The notes under the pieces were generated by a model. That model searched no databases. It was not told the origin of the DNA and saw only the letters and a program-made list of their open reading frames with translations. This document shows, one piece after another, positions 47,744-57,446 of a stretch of DNA of 64,000 nucleotides; position 1 is the stretch's first letter, and each line of letters begins with the position of its first letter. The stretch covers positions 620,001 to 684,000 of the forward strand of contig NZ_AGFR01000003.1 of the NCBI RefSeq assembly GCF_000231445.1, read 5' to 3'. Both the position numbers and the translations under genes were made by a program. Source of the DNA: Commensalibacter intestini A911. GTDB taxonomy: Bacteria > Pseudomonadota > Alphaproteobacteria > Acetobacterales > Acetobacteraceae.

Positions 47744-49807
47744 ATGGCAAAAGTAATTGTAGATGGTATTCCTATAGAAGTGCCAAATGGTTCTTCTGTA
47801 TTACAAGCTTGTGAAGCTGCGGGAAAGGAAATTCCTCGTTTTTGTTATCATGATAAGCTGTCTGTTGCTGGAAATTGCAGAATGTGTATGGTTGAAATTA
47901 CAGGTTCTCGTAAACCTTTGGTTTCTTCTTGCTCTCAGCCTGTAATGGAAGGGATGCAGGTTACTACAGATTCTGAAACTATTCGTGCAGCACGTCGCAG
48001 TACAATGGAGTTTTTGTTAATTAACCATCCTTTGGATTGTCCAATTTGCGATCAAGGTGGTGAGTGTGACTTACAAGACCAAGCTGTTGGGTATGGACGT
48101 GATTGTTCTCGCTTTAAAGACGATAAGCGTGCCGTTGTTGATAAGTATATGGGGCCGCTTATCCGTACAGTGATGACACGTTGTATTCAATGTACACGTT
48201 GTGTTCGTTTTACGAATGAAATTGCAGGAACAGCTGAACTTGGTGGGATTTTCCGTGGCACAAATATGGAAATTACCCCTTTTATTGAGCAAAGTTTGGT
48301 TTCAGAGCTTTCTGGTAATTTAATTGATGTTTGTCCTGTCGGTGCGTTGACTTCTAAACCAACAGCATTCCATTTTCGTTCATGGGAATTGAAAAATACC
48401 GATTCAATTGATGTTGTTGATGCTGTTGGCACAAATATCATGCTTCAAGTGCGTGGTAACGAAGTAATGCGTATATTGCCTCGTAAGAATGATGATGTGA
48501 ATGAAGAGTGGCTTTCTGATAAAGGACGTTTTTCTTTAGATGGATTGAAACGTCGTCGTTTAGATCGTCCTTGGATTAAAAAGAATGGTAAACTTGTTGA
48601 ATCTTCTTGGTCAGAAACCGTTCAATATGTTGCTGATAAATTAAAAACAATTGCTGCTGATCGTATCGGTGCGATTGCTGGTGATTTATGTGATGCAGAA
48701 AGTATGCTCGCATTAAAACAGCTTATGAATGCTTTAGGATCATCAAATACAGATTGTCGTCAAGATAATGCATATTATGATGTTTCTAAACGTGGGCATT
48801 ATGTATTTAATACTTCGATTGCTGGTATTGATGATGCAGACGCTTTGTTGGTAATTGGTTCATTCCCAAGACAAGAAGCCCCAGTTTTAAATGCACGTAT
48901 TCGTAGACGTTGGTTGTCTTTAAGTGAGCAATTCCCAATTGGATACATTGGGGAGCTTCCAGATAATCCAACTTACAAAGTTGATCAATTAGGTGTAAGC
49001 CCAGAGTTGATTGACGAGCTATTATCAGGAAGTCATGCTTTTGCAGAAACGTTAAAAAATGCGAAGCGTCCAATGATTATTCTAGGTCATGGTGCGTTAA
49101 CTCGTCCTGATGCTAAAGTTATTTTTGAAAAAACAATGGCATTAGCAAAAGTTATTGGCGCTGTTTCTGATGATTGGAATGGCTTTAACGTGTTACATCA
49201 TGCAGCCTCTCGTGTTGCTGGTCTTGATTTAGGCTTTATCCCACAAGGACAAGGTAAAGATATTGCTGCTATGGTGAATGGTGGTGTTGATGCTTTATGG
49301 ATGTTAGGTGCAGATGAAGTTGATCTTTCAGCGTTGAGTCCAGAGTGCTTTGTGATTTATCAAGGACATCATGGTGAAAAAGCAGCATCTCGTGCAGATG
49401 TCGTTTTACCTGGTGCTACTTATACCGAAAAATCTGGAACATATGTCAATACAGAAGGGCGTGTTCAACGCAGCTTCCGTGCGATTTGTCCTCCAGGGGA
49501 AGCAAAAGAAGAATGGTCAATTATTCAGTTGATTGGTCAAGCACTATCCGTTGAACAACCTTATCATGACTTTGAAACGTTACGTCAGTATATGGCTGAG
49601 GTAAATCCAGTGTTTGCACAGCAAGGGTTAGTTAAAAATTCTGTTGATGTTTCTGTGGGTGATGCAGTGCAAGGAAACTTTGAAAAACAAGCGCTTAACG
49701 CCGTTATTTCAGATTATTTCTTAACGAATTCTATCAGCCGGGCAAGTTTGACAATGAACGAATGTTCGAAGTTGCGTTATGCACCTTCGGCTGAGGCAGC
49801 GGAGTAA
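47744..49807 (+). CDS. nuoG: NADH-quinone oxidoreductase subunit G
   Basis: 75-kDa subunit of the NADH module, 687 residues. The N-terminal ferredoxin domain has the [2Fe-2S] cysteines in [15 protein letters not shown] and SSCSQP. Next come the [18 protein letters not shown] cluster site and the [4Fe-4S] segment [10 protein letters not shown]. The rest is a molybdopterin-oxidoreductase-like fold without cofactor. Length is typical of the alphaproteobacterial and mitochondrial form. Confidence 0.96.
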   Translation: MAKVIVDGIPIEVPNGSSVLQACEAAGKEIPRFCYHDKLSVAGNCRMCMVEITGSRKPLVSSCSQPVMEGMQVTTDSETIRAARRSTMEFLLINHPLDCPICDQGGECDLQDQAVGYGRDCSRFKDDKRAVVDKYMGPLIRTVMTRCIQCTRCVRFTNEIAGTAELGGIFRGTNMEITPFIEQSLVSELSGNLIDVCPVGALTSKPTAFHFRSWELKNTDSIDVVDAVGTNIMLQVRGNEVMRILPRKNDDVNEEWLSDKGRFSLDGLKRRRLDRPWIKKNGKLVESSWSETVQYVADKLKTIAADRIGAIAGDLCDAESMLALKQLMNALGSSNTDCRQDNAYYDVSKRGHYVFNTSIAGIDDADALLVIGSFPRQEAPVLNARIRRRWLSLSEQFPIGYIGELPDNPTYKVDQLGVSPELIDELLSGSHAFAETLKNAKRPMIILGHGALTRPDAKVIFEKTMALAKVIGAVSDDWNGFNVLHHAASRVAGLDLGFIPQGQGKDIAAMVNGGVDALWMLGADEVDLSALSPECFVIYQGHHGEKAASRADVVLPGATYTEKSGTYVNTEGRVQRSFRAICPPGEAKEEWSIIQLIGQALSVEQPYHDFETLRQYMAEVNPVFAQQGLVKNSVDVSVGDAVQGNFEKQALNAVISDYFLTNSISRASLTMNECSKLRYAPSAEAAE

Positions 49808-49812
49808 TCGAC

Positions 49813-50838
49813 GTGGAACATTTCTTTTTTCATACGATGGTTGGATCGATTATTCTGATTGTCTTAAAAGTTCTTGCAGTGTTAGTACCTTTATTAATGG
49901 GGACTGCTTATCTAACTTGGTTAGAACGTAAAGTTTTAGCTGCAATTATGCTTCGTAAAGGACCTAACGTTGTTGGGCCTTTTGGGTTGTTGCAACCTTT
50001 TGCTGATGCTGTAAAAATGATTTTCAAGGAAACCATTATTCCAGCCAAAGCAAATCGTGTTATTTTCTTTGTAGCACCTGTTATTGGTTTTGCGCTTTCT
50101 ATGCTGGCATGGGCAGTTATTCCTACGAATGATGGTTGGGCTGTTGCGAACTTAAATATTGGTATTTTGTATTTGCTCGCGATATCATCAGTTAGTATCT
50201 ATTCAACATTGCTTGCGGGTTGGGCTTCTAACTCTAAATATTCTTTGTTAGGAGCTATGCGTGCTACAGCACAGATGATTTCTTATGAAATTTCAATGGG
50301 TTTGGTTATCGCATCAGTGTTATTGCTTGTTGGTAGTGCAAACTTGAATGATATTGTGTTGGCGCAAAAGCATGTTTGGTTTTTCTTACCAATGTTCCCA
50401 ATGTTCATTATTTTCTTTATTTCATGTTTAGCTGAAACAAATCGTCCACCTTTTGACTTTGCTGTTGGTGAAAGTGAGTTGGTTGCAGGGTTCTTCGTTG
50501 AATACTCTTCTATGGCGTTTGGTTTATTTTTCTTGGCTGAATATGGCAATATGATTTTGATGTCTGCCATTACCAGTATTTTGTTTTTGGGTGGATGGTT
50601 GCCTCCAATTGATTGTGCGCCATTTACATGGATCCCTGGGCCATTTTGGTTAATTATTAAAATTTTAGTTTGCTTGTTCTGCTTTATTTGGGTTCGAAGT
50701 GCATTCCCAAGATATCGTTATGATCAATTAATGCGTTTGGGATGGAAAGTATTCTTACCATTCTCTTTGACATGGGTTGTATTAACTGCTGCGTTTTTGA
50801 TGATTACAGGCATTGGTATTTATGGAGGTGCAGGTTAA
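49813..50838 (+). CDS. nuoH: NADH-quinone oxidoreductase subunit H
   Basis: Membrane subunit that closes the quinone chamber; 341 residues with about eight helices. Seen: [39 protein letters not shown] (family core, first part) and [23 protein letters not shown]. The start is GTG, five bases after the nuoG stop. Next to nuoI, which overlaps in neither direction. Confidence 0.96.
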   Translation: MEHFFFHTMVGSIILIVLKVLAVLVPLLMGTAYLTWLERKVLAAIMLRKGPNVVGPFGLLQPFADAVKMIFKETIIPAKANRVIFFVAPVIGFALSMLAWAVIPTNDGWAVANLNIGILYLLAISSVSIYSTLLAGWASNSKYSLLGAMRATAQMISYEISMGLVIASVLLLVGSANLNDIVLAQKHVWFFLPMFPMFIIFFISCLAETNRPPFDFAVGESELVAGFFVEYSSMAFGLFFLAEYGNMILMSAITSILFLGGWLPPIDCAPFTWIPGPFWLIIKILVCLFCFIWVRSAFPRYRYDQLMRLGWKVFLPFSLTWVVLTAAFLMITGIGIYGGAG

Positions 50839-50839
50839 A

Positions 50840-51328
50840 ATGGGTTTTATTGATAGAACAGCACGATCCTTTTTGCTGTCAGAATTATTGACAGGCTTAG
50901 GAATTACGCTGCGTTACTTTTTTAAACCAAAAGCAACGTTAAATTATCCGTACGAAAAAAGCCCATTGTCTCCTCGTTTCCGTGGAGAACATGCGTTACG
51001 TCGTTATGCAAATGGTGAAGAGAGATGTATTGCTTGTAAATTATGTGAGGCAACATGCCCTGCAGAAGCAATTACGATTGAAGCCGAAGCAAGAAGTGAT
51101 GGTTCAAGAAGAACCACACGATATGATATTGATATGACCAAATGTATTTATTGTGGTTTGTGTCAGGAAGCATGTCCTGTGGATGCTATTGTTCAAGGGC
51201 CCAATTATGAGTTCGCAACCGAAACCCGTGAAGAGCTAATGTATAATAAGTCAAAATTATTATCTAATGGCGATCAATGGGAAAGTGCTTTGGCATTAAG
51301 GTTGGAACAGGATGCCCCTTATCGGTAG
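50840..51328 (+). CDS. nuoI: NADH-quinone oxidoreductase subunit I
   Basis: 23-kDa subunit with two [4Fe-4S] clusters (N6a, N6b): [16 protein letters not shown] and [16 protein letters not shown]. An N-terminal amphipathic segment (about 1-35) docks on the membrane arm. The ATG at 50840 (one base after nuoH, GGAGGTGCAGG upstream) starts [15 protein letters not shown]; an earlier ATG inside nuoH is not family sequence. 162 residues is standard. Confidence 0.96.
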   Translation: MGFIDRTARSFLLSELLTGLGITLRYFFKPKATLNYPYEKSPLSPRFRGEHALRRYANGEERCIACKLCEATCPAEAITIEAEARSDGSRRTTRYDIDMTKCIYCGLCQEACPVDAIVQGPNYEFATETREELMYNKSKLLSNGDQWESALALRLEQDAPYR

Positions 51329-51344
51329 GCGGGAATTAATAACA

Positions 51345-51410
51345 ATGATGAATAACATGTTTTTATTACAAGTAGGCCTTGTGCCCCTACAAAAAGGATC
51401 AGGGTCATGA
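51345..51410 (+). CDS. Possible 21-residue leader peptide coupled to nuoJ
   Basis: In the 78-base gap between nuoI and nuoJ an ATG-ATG frame of 21 codons (MMNNMFLLQVGLVPLQKGSG and Ser) ends in a TGA that overlaps the nuoJ start as ATGATG. GCGGGA lies about 13 bases upstream of its ATG. It may be a translated leader that couples ribosomes to nuoJ, or chance. Confidence 0.3.
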   Translation: MMNNMFLLQVGLVPLQKGSGS

Positions 51411-52141
51411 TGCCAATTATTCTTTTTTATATTTTTGCAGTGATTTTGCTGTTATCAGCCGTTATGGTTGTTTCTTCTCGCAACTCTGTCCATGCCGCTT
51501 TGTTCTTGGTTTTAGCATTTTGTAATGCTGCTGGATTATTCTTAATCGCTGGTGCAGAATTTCTCGCGATCTTATTGATAGCGATCTATGCTGGTGCGGT
51601 TATGATTTTATTCCTTTTTATTGTCATGACAATGCAAACCAATTTGGTTCAATTAAAAGAAGGGATGCAGCATTATATGCATGTTGGCTGTTGTATTGCA
51701 GCTATCCTTGTCGTTGAACTTATTCTTGTTGCAATTAACTGGCATGTTGATCCGCTAGTTGCGGAAGCAGCACGTCAACCATTATTGGAAAACATGTCTA
51801 ATACCAAAGCTTTAGGTTCATTGATTTATACAGATTATGTATTTTTGTTCCAAATTGCTGGTTTAGTTTTATTGGTTGCAATGATTGGTGCAATTGTTTT
51901 GACCCTACGTAAGCGTCCAAATAATCGCAGACAGGTTGTGGCTCGTCAGCATATGCGTGAACCTAATCAAACCTTGGAAATGCTTTCCGTTGAATTAAAT
52001 AAAGGTGTCGATGATCTTGGTGGTTTTTTAAGGCCTAAAGATACCTATTATGGCATTGCTCAAGAAGATTCATTTGGACCAAAGCCGGGAGATAAGATGG
52101 ATATTACAGAAAAAAGACAACAACGGGAGCAATCAAAATGA
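51407..52141 (+). CDS. nuoJ: NADH-quinone oxidoreductase subunit J
   Basis: Membrane subunit next to the quinone site, 244 residues with five helices in the first 165 residues. The pattern [49 protein letters not shown] is diagnostic (the last part has the pi-bulge helix). The C-terminal 75 residues are a soluble, charged tail longer than in E. coli. AAGGA eight bases before the ATG supports the start; its end overlaps nuoK (ATGA). Confidence 0.95.
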   Translation: MMPIILFYIFAVILLLSAVMVVSSRNSVHAALFLVLAFCNAAGLFLIAGAEFLAILLIAIYAGAVMILFLFIVMTMQTNLVQLKEGMQHYMHVGCCIAAILVVELILVAINWHVDPLVAEAARQPLLENMSNTKALGSLIYTDYVFLFQIAGLVLLVAMIGAIVLTLRKRPNNRRQVVARQHMREPNQTLEMLSVELNKGVDDLGGFLRPKDTYYGIAQEDSFGPKPGDKMDITEKRQQREQSK

Positions 52142-52458
52142 ATATTTTGAACACAGTTGGTGTTGCTCCTTATATGATTGTGAGTGCGATTTTATTTGCA
52201 ATTGGTTTGTTTGGTATTTTCGCAAGTAGAAAAAATTTGATCGTTATTTTGATGTCGATCGAATTAATGCTTTTGTCTGCTAATCTTAATTTAATTGCTT
52301 TCTCTTCGGCTTTTGAAAATTTAACAGGTCAAGTTATGGTGATGTTTACCTTAACAGTTGCTGCGGCTGAATCCGCAATTGGCCTAGCGATTGTGATGGT
52401 TTATTATAGAAACCGTCATTCTGTTGAAGTTCAAGATACGACGATGATGAAAGGGTAA
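52138..52458 (+). CDS. nuoK: NADH-quinone oxidoreductase subunit K
   Basis: Small membrane subunit, 106 residues with three helices. The conserved glutamates in the membrane ([18 protein letters not shown] and [19 protein letters not shown]) form part of the proton path. The ATG overlaps the nuoJ stop. Seven bases separate it from nuoL. Confidence 0.96.
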   Translation: MNILNTVGVAPYMIVSAILFAIGLFGIFASRKNLIVILMSIELMLLSANLNLIAFSSAFENLTGQVMVMFTLTVAAAESAIGLAIVMVYYRNRHSVEVQDTTMMKG

Positions 52459-52465
52459 TGGGAAA

Positions 52466-54412
52466 ATGACACCGGTAACATCATCGTTATTTGCAATATC
52501 AGTCTTCGCTCCTTTGGGTGGATTTTTAATTGCTGGGTTATTAGGCCGAGTTTTTGGTGATAATTTTGCTAAGTTTATTTCTATTCTAGGAATGGTTATC
52601 GCTGTTGCTTTTTCATGGTGCGTATTAGGCAGCATGTTACATTCAGGCATCAGCAGCGCAGTCGTGCCTTTAATTGACTGGATCCATGCAGGTAATTTCA
52701 ACGTCAGTTGGTACCTCAGAATGGACATGTTATCAGTATCAATGTTGACAATGGTGACGAGTGTTTCTTTGCTTGTTCATATTTACAGCATTGGATATAT
52801 GTCCCATGAAACAATGCCGACTTATCGTTTCTTTGCGTATTTGTCATTATTTACGTTCAGTATGTTAATGTTGGTGACTTCAGATAACTTAGTTGAGTTA
52901 TTCTTTGGTTGGGAAGCTGTTGGTTTATCCAGTTATTTGTTAATTGGTTATTGGTATACTCGCCCTGCAGCAGTTGCTGCTGCGATTAAGGCATTTGTTG
53001 TAAACCGTATTGCTGATTTATTTTTCCTTGTTGGGATTTGTGTATTATTCCTATTATCAGGATCTGTATTTTATGATGATATCTTCCATAAAATTCCTGA
53101 GCTAGCGAGCACACAATATCATTTATGTGGTTATAGTTTCCAAGCTTATGAATTTATTGCATTACTATTATTTATCGGTGCAATGGGTAAATCAGCTCAA
53201 TTATTCTTACATGTTTGGTTACCTGATGCGATGGAAGGACCAACGCCTGTATCTGCGTTAATTCACGCGGCTACTATGGTGACGGCAGGTATCTTCTTGA
53301 TGGCACGTATGTCTCCATTGGTCGAATTTGCTCCACATGTAAAAATGTTTATCGTAATTATGGGGGCAACGACTGCGTTCTTTGCAGGAACCGTTGCTTT
53401 GGCACAACCTGATATTAAGAAATCTATTGCTTACTCAACATGTTCTCAGTTGGGATATATGTTTGTTGCTGTGGGTGTGGGTGCTTATCAAGTTGCAATG
53501 TTTCATTTGACAACCCATGCATTCTTTAAGGCTTTATTGTTCCTTGGTGCTGGCTCTGTAATCCATGCACTACACGACGAACAAGATATGTTCAAAATGG
53601 GTGGTTTATCTAGAAAGCTACCAGCAACTTGTTTATTAATGTGGATCGGTTGTTTGGCGTTGGGTGGGATTTTCCCTTTTGCAGGATATTGGTCTAAAGA
53701 TGCTATCTTAGAAGCTGCATGGATGTCTGGTGGTGCTGTTGGTCATTATGCTTGGATTATGACGGCGTTAACTGCGTTTTTAACAGCATTTTATAGCTGG
53801 CGTATCTTGTTCTTGGTATTTCATGGTAAACCAAGAGATCAAAAAATATATGATCATGCACATGAATCTTCTTTTGTTATGACATTGCCAATGTGTGTAT
53901 TAGGGGCAGGGGCAACCTTTGGTGGTTTTGTTTTAGCACCTTACTATATTGGTAAACACCAAGTTGCTTTTTGGAATGATTCTATTTTCAATGCGCCAAC
54001 AAATCATATTATGACGTTAATGCATCATACCCCTGAATTGATTGCAAAAACACCGTTAGCGCTTGGTATCTTAGGGATTATTGTAGCTTATATTTGTTAT
54101 ATTGTTGTACCTAAAATTCCTGAATCTCTGGCTACTAGCTTAAAAGGCGTATATCAATTTTTGTTAAATGCATGGTATTTCGACAAATTATATGACTTTA
54201 TTTTTGTTCGTCCTTACGTCGCATTATCAAAAGCTTTATGGAAAGTTGGGGATCAAGAAATTATCGAAGGAATGCCTGTGGCTGTTGCACGAATTACAGA
54301 TCGTTCAGCTAAAGGGCTTTCTTGGATGCAAAATGGATCTTTTGCGTTTTATGCTTTTACCATGGCAATTGGGTTGGTGGTGGTTCTTGCCACTTTCCTG
54401 ATCTATCAATGA
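52466..54412 (+). CDS. nuoL: NADH-quinone oxidoreductase subunit L
   Basis: Distal antiporter-like proton-pumping subunit of complex I, 648 residues. The diagnostic segments are FFGWEAVGLSSYLLIGYW, GAMGKSAQLFLHVWLPDAMEGPTPVSALIHAATMVTAG (first part enough) and STCSQLGYMFVAVGVGAY. The C-terminal part includes NAWYFDKLYDFIFVRPY, typical of the alphaproteobacterial lateral helix region, and ends with its own stop, so it is complete and not fused. The next gene, 24 bases on, is nuoN instead of nuoM. Confidence 0.96.
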   Translation: MTPVTSSLFAISVFAPLGGFLIAGLLGRVFGDNFAKFISILGMVIAVAFSWCVLGSMLHSGISSAVVPLIDWIHAGNFNVSWYLRMDMLSVSMLTMVTSVSLLVHIYSIGYMSHETMPTYRFFAYLSLFTFSMLMLVTSDNLVELFFGWEAVGLSSYLLIGYWYTRPAAVAAAIKAFVVNRIADLFFLVGICVLFLLSGSVFYDDIFHKIPELASTQYHLCGYSFQAYEFIALLLFIGAMGKSAQLFLHVWLPDAMEGPTPVSALIHAATMVTAGIFLMARMSPLVEFAPHVKMFIVIMGATTAFFAGTVALAQPDIKKSIAYSTCSQLGYMFVAVGVGAYQVAMFHLTTHAFFKALLFLGAGSVIHALHDEQDMFKMGGLSRKLPATCLLMWIGCLALGGIFPFAGYWSKDAILEAAWMSGGAVGHYAWIMTALTAFLTAFYSWRILFLVFHGKPRDQKIYDHAHESSFVMTLPMCVLGAGATFGGFVLAPYYIGKHQVAFWNDSIFNAPTNHIMTLMHHTPELIAKTPLALGILGIIVAYICYIVVPKIPESLATSLKGVYQFLLNAWYFDKLYDFIFVRPYVALSKALWKVGDQEIIEGMPVAVARITDRSAKGLSWMQNGSFAFYAFTMAIGLVVVLATFLIYQ

Positions 54413-54436
54413 TTTTAGAAAGTCAGGATTAATCCG

Positions 54437-55861
54437 ATGAATTGGACACTTGCTATTCCAGAGATTGTTTTATCAATCAGCGGTCTTATTATTCTTTTAT
54501 GGGGCGCGATTCAAAAGAAAGGAAATGCTTTCTTTCCTTGTGCAATCGTCTCTATTGCTGCGTTTATTGCAGTAGGTTTTTTAACGTTAACGGTTTCTAA
54601 TGGCGTTGGATATCATGGGTTATTTATCAATGATGAATTCGCCCGTTATATGAAATTGTTGATTATTATTGCTGGATTTTTATGTATCATTTTATCTATT
54701 GATTTTAATGGAAAGAACGATACGAATTGCTTCGAATTTATTGCATTAATTGTATTCTCTACCGTTGGTGCAATGGTCATGGTTTCATCAAATGATTTGA
54801 TGACTTTGTATATGGGGCTAGAGTTATCTTCTTTGGCTTTATATATTTTATGTGCCATTGATCGTAAAAATGTATTCTCAGCAGAATCTGGCGTGAAATA
54901 TTTTATTTTAGGCTCCGTGGCTTCTGGTATTTTACTTTATGGAATTTCCATGATTTATGGTTTTTCTGGAGGAATGGGTTACGAAAATATTCACCATGTT
55001 ATTGCTTCTGATCATGGATTATCAGCTGGCTTTGCAATTGGGCTTGTTTTTGTTCTTGTTGGACTATGCTTTAAAATTTCTGCGGTTCCATTTCATATGT
55101 GGACACCAGATGTGTATCAAGGCGCACCAACACCAGTAACAACATTCTTGTCAACAGCACCTAAATTTGCAGCATTTGCATTGTTCTTACGTTTGATGGT
55201 TGGCCCTTTTGGTCATTTAGCACCACAATGGCAGATGTTAATTGAAGTTATTGCAATTCTATCTATTATTATCGGTAGTGTCGGTGCAATTGCTCAAACA
55301 AATATTAAACGTATGATGGCATATTCTTCTATTTCACATATGGGATATGCTTTGGTTGGTTTAGCTGCTGCAACACCTGAAGGTATTACTGGTACGTTAA
55401 TTTATTTAACAACCTATTTATTCATGAATGTTGGAACATTCGCAGTGATTGCAGCAATGTCTCGCAAAGGACATATGGTTGAAAATATCAATGATCTTGC
55501 TGGATTAGGCAAAACAGATCCTGGTATCGCAACTGCAATGGCGATTTTTATGTTTAGTATGGCAGGTGTGCCGCCTTTAGCTGGGTTCTTTGGTAAGTTC
55601 TTGGTATTTAAAGCGGCACTTGCTGCTGATCTATATACATTAACAATTATTGGTTTATTAGCTAGTGCTGTAGGTGCATTCTTCTACTTACGTATTGTAA
55701 AGATTATGTTCTTTGATAAGGCTGCAGAGGCTTTAGATAAACGTTCTTTATCTTTATCATTCATTACGTTTAGTATGGGTACAATCACAGTTGTATTTTT
55801 GCTCTTTTTATCCCCAATGTTACAAATGGGGCAAATCGCAGCACAATCTCTATTTCAATAG
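54437..55861 (+). CDS. nuoN: NADH-quinone oxidoreductase subunit N
   Basis: Antiporter-like proton-pumping subunit nearest to NuoK, 474 residues with about 14 helices. It is clearly NuoN, not NuoM: MGLELSSLALYILCAIDR, KISAVPFHMWTPDVYQGAPTPVTTFLST and QTNIKRMMAYSSISHMGYALVG are NuoN forms, while the HTWLPDAH-type segment of NuoM is absent. CAGGA upstream of the ATG serves as ribosome signal. In the usual operon nuoM stands between nuoL and this gene. Confidence 0.95.
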   Translation: MNWTLAIPEIVLSISGLIILLWGAIQKKGNAFFPCAIVSIAAFIAVGFLTLTVSNGVGYHGLFINDEFARYMKLLIIIAGFLCIILSIDFNGKNDTNCFEFIALIVFSTVGAMVMVSSNDLMTLYMGLELSSLALYILCAIDRKNVFSAESGVKYFILGSVASGILLYGISMIYGFSGGMGYENIHHVIASDHGLSAGFAIGLVFVLVGLCFKISAVPFHMWTPDVYQGAPTPVTTFLSTAPKFAAFALFLRLMVGPFGHLAPQWQMLIEVIAILSIIIGSVGAIAQTNIKRMMAYSSISHMGYALVGLAAATPEGITGTLIYLTTYLFMNVGTFAVIAAMSRKGHMVENINDLAGLGKTDPGIATAMAIFMFSMAGVPPLAGFFGKFLVFKAALAADLYTLTIIGLLASAVGAFFYLRIVKIMFFDKAAEALDKRSLSLSFITFSMGTITVVFLLFLSPMLQMGQIAAQSLFQ

Positions 55862-55875
55862 TTTTGTAGGTTAAG

Positions 55876-56637
55876 GTGGATAATAGAGTTACCTGGCAGG
55901 TAGAGCATTATCCAACCTTGCCATCAACAAATGATTATTGTATCGAGCAAGCCAGATTAAAGAGTAAAATTAATCTGGCTGTTTTGACAGATTCCCAGAC
56001 GGCTCCACGAGGAAGTCGTGGTCGTAAATGGGTTGAGCCGACTGGAAATCTTGCATTATCTTTTTTATATTGGCCGACATTTTCTGTTAAAAAAGTAGGG
56101 TGGGTACCCTTTATAGCATCTTTGGCATTATATGATGCGATTACGGAACTCTGTGGTGATTATCCTGACTTATATATAAAATGGCCGAATGATTTGCTGT
56201 TTCAGAATAAGAAAATCGCAGGAATTTTAATTGAAAGCCATGTTGAATATCCTGATATTTTAGAATGGTTAGTGATTGGAATAGGTTTGAATATCTGTTC
56301 AGCACCTGTGGTTGAGGGGCGCGAAGTAGCATGTTTACGTGATTTTGTTCATACAAATTTACCAAGTTCATTACTCGTTTCTTCAAAAATTAGAGAGCGA
56401 CTATCCTATTGGATAGGCTGTTTAGATCAAGGAAAAGAACTATTTATTCGAGAAACTTGGTTACAAAGAAGCTTACCAATGGATACATCCTTGTCAGTAA
56501 CGAGTAGTAAAAAAATATATACTGGTATATATAAGGGAATTAATAAGGAAGGGTTTCTGTTATTACAGACAGAAACAGGTTTAAAACATTTATCAGCTGG
56601 AGAGCTGTTTTGTTTAGATCAGTATGGGAATAAGTAG
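55876..56637 (+). CDS. birA: Biotin--[acetyl-CoA-carboxylase] ligase
   Basis: Attaches biotin to the carboxyl carrier protein of acetyl-CoA carboxylase. Motifs: [25 protein letters not shown] (biotinyl-AMP site), [20 protein letters not shown] and VIGIGLNI. 253 residues with no N-terminal helix-turn-helix, so it is a class I enzyme that does not repress biotin genes. The start is GTG (AAGG just upstream). It follows nuoN by 14 bases and is read through with nuo, coaX and rnj, an alphaproteobacterial conserved run. Confidence 0.93.
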   Translation: MDNRVTWQVEHYPTLPSTNDYCIEQARLKSKINLAVLTDSQTAPRGSRGRKWVEPTGNLALSFLYWPTFSVKKVGWVPFIASLALYDAITELCGDYPDLYIKWPNDLLFQNKKIAGILIESHVEYPDILEWLVIGIGLNICSAPVVEGREVACLRDFVHTNLPSSLLVSSKIRERLSYWIGCLDQGKELFIRETWLQRSLPMDTSLSVTSSKKIYTGIYKGINKEGFLLLQTETGLKHLSAGELFCLDQYGNK

Positions 56638-56639
56638 AC

Positions 56640-57428
56640 GTGCTTTTAGTAATTGATGTTGGGAATACAAATATTGTATTTGCAGTTCATGATGGAAAGG
56701 ATTGGCTTGGAACGTGGCGTTTTGCAACGACAGTGAACCGTACTTCTGATGAATATGCTGCGGCTTTACTCGTATTACTTGAAAAGCAAAATATTCCTAT
56801 TGAAAAAATTACACGTGCAATTATTGGGACTGTTGTTCCACCCGTTTTATATCAGCTCCTTTTATTATGCCGTAAATGGTTTTCGGTTGATCCTATCGTT
56901 GCTTCGGCTTCTTTGGATTGGGGGTTCGAGATTAGAACAGATAATCCACAAGAAGTTGGGGTTGATCGTTTATTAAATGGGTTGGCTGCGCATCAATTAT
57001 ATGGCGGGCCATTGGTGGTTGTCGATTTAGGGACTGCGACGACATTTGATATTGTTGATAAAGATGGAAATTATTGTGGAGGGGTTATTTCACCTGGATT
57101 AACTCTTTCTTTGGAAGCATTGCATAGTGCTGCGGCTAGATTGCCTAGAATTGGTTTTGGAAGACCTCAGTCTGTTGTTGGAAAAGAGACAGTTGGGGCG
57201 ATGAAGTCTGGTATTTACTGGGGATATATTGGGCTTATTGAAGGTATTATAGAAAGAATTAAACTAGAATATTCTGTATCTGAGATGACAGTTGTTGGTA
57301 CAGGGGGGTTGGCACGATTATTAGCTGAAGGCACCTCTATTTTTAAAGAAATTAATGCAGAGTTAACTCTGGAGGGATTGAAAATCCTTGCAAATCGAAA
57401 TTCACTGGGAAATAAAAAAGATAAATAA
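56640..57428 (+). CDS. coaX: Type III pantothenate kinase
   Basis: First step of coenzyme A synthesis, phosphorylating pantothenate. The ASKHA-fold motifs are [15 protein letters not shown] (phosphate loop 1), [18 protein letters not shown] and [19 protein letters not shown] with [15 protein letters not shown]. 262 residues. GTG start two bases after the birA stop. Type III enzymes are not inhibited by CoA. Confidence 0.95.
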   Translation: MLLVIDVGNTNIVFAVHDGKDWLGTWRFATTVNRTSDEYAAALLVLLEKQNIPIEKITRAIIGTVVPPVLYQLLLLCRKWFSVDPIVASASLDWGFEIRTDNPQEVGVDRLLNGLAAHQLYGGPLVVVDLGTATTFDIVDKDGNYCGGVISPGLTLSLEALHSAAARLPRIGFGRPQSVVGKETVGAMKSGIYWGYIGLIEGIIERIKLEYSVSEMTVVGTGGLARLLAEGTSIFKEINAELTLEGLKILANRNSLGNKKDK

Positions 57429-57446
57429 ATATAGAAAAGGGTAAAT

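Noticed and set aside
54413-54436. Degraded remnant of nuoM
   Set aside because: The gap is 24 bases and contains only a ribosome signal for nuoN.
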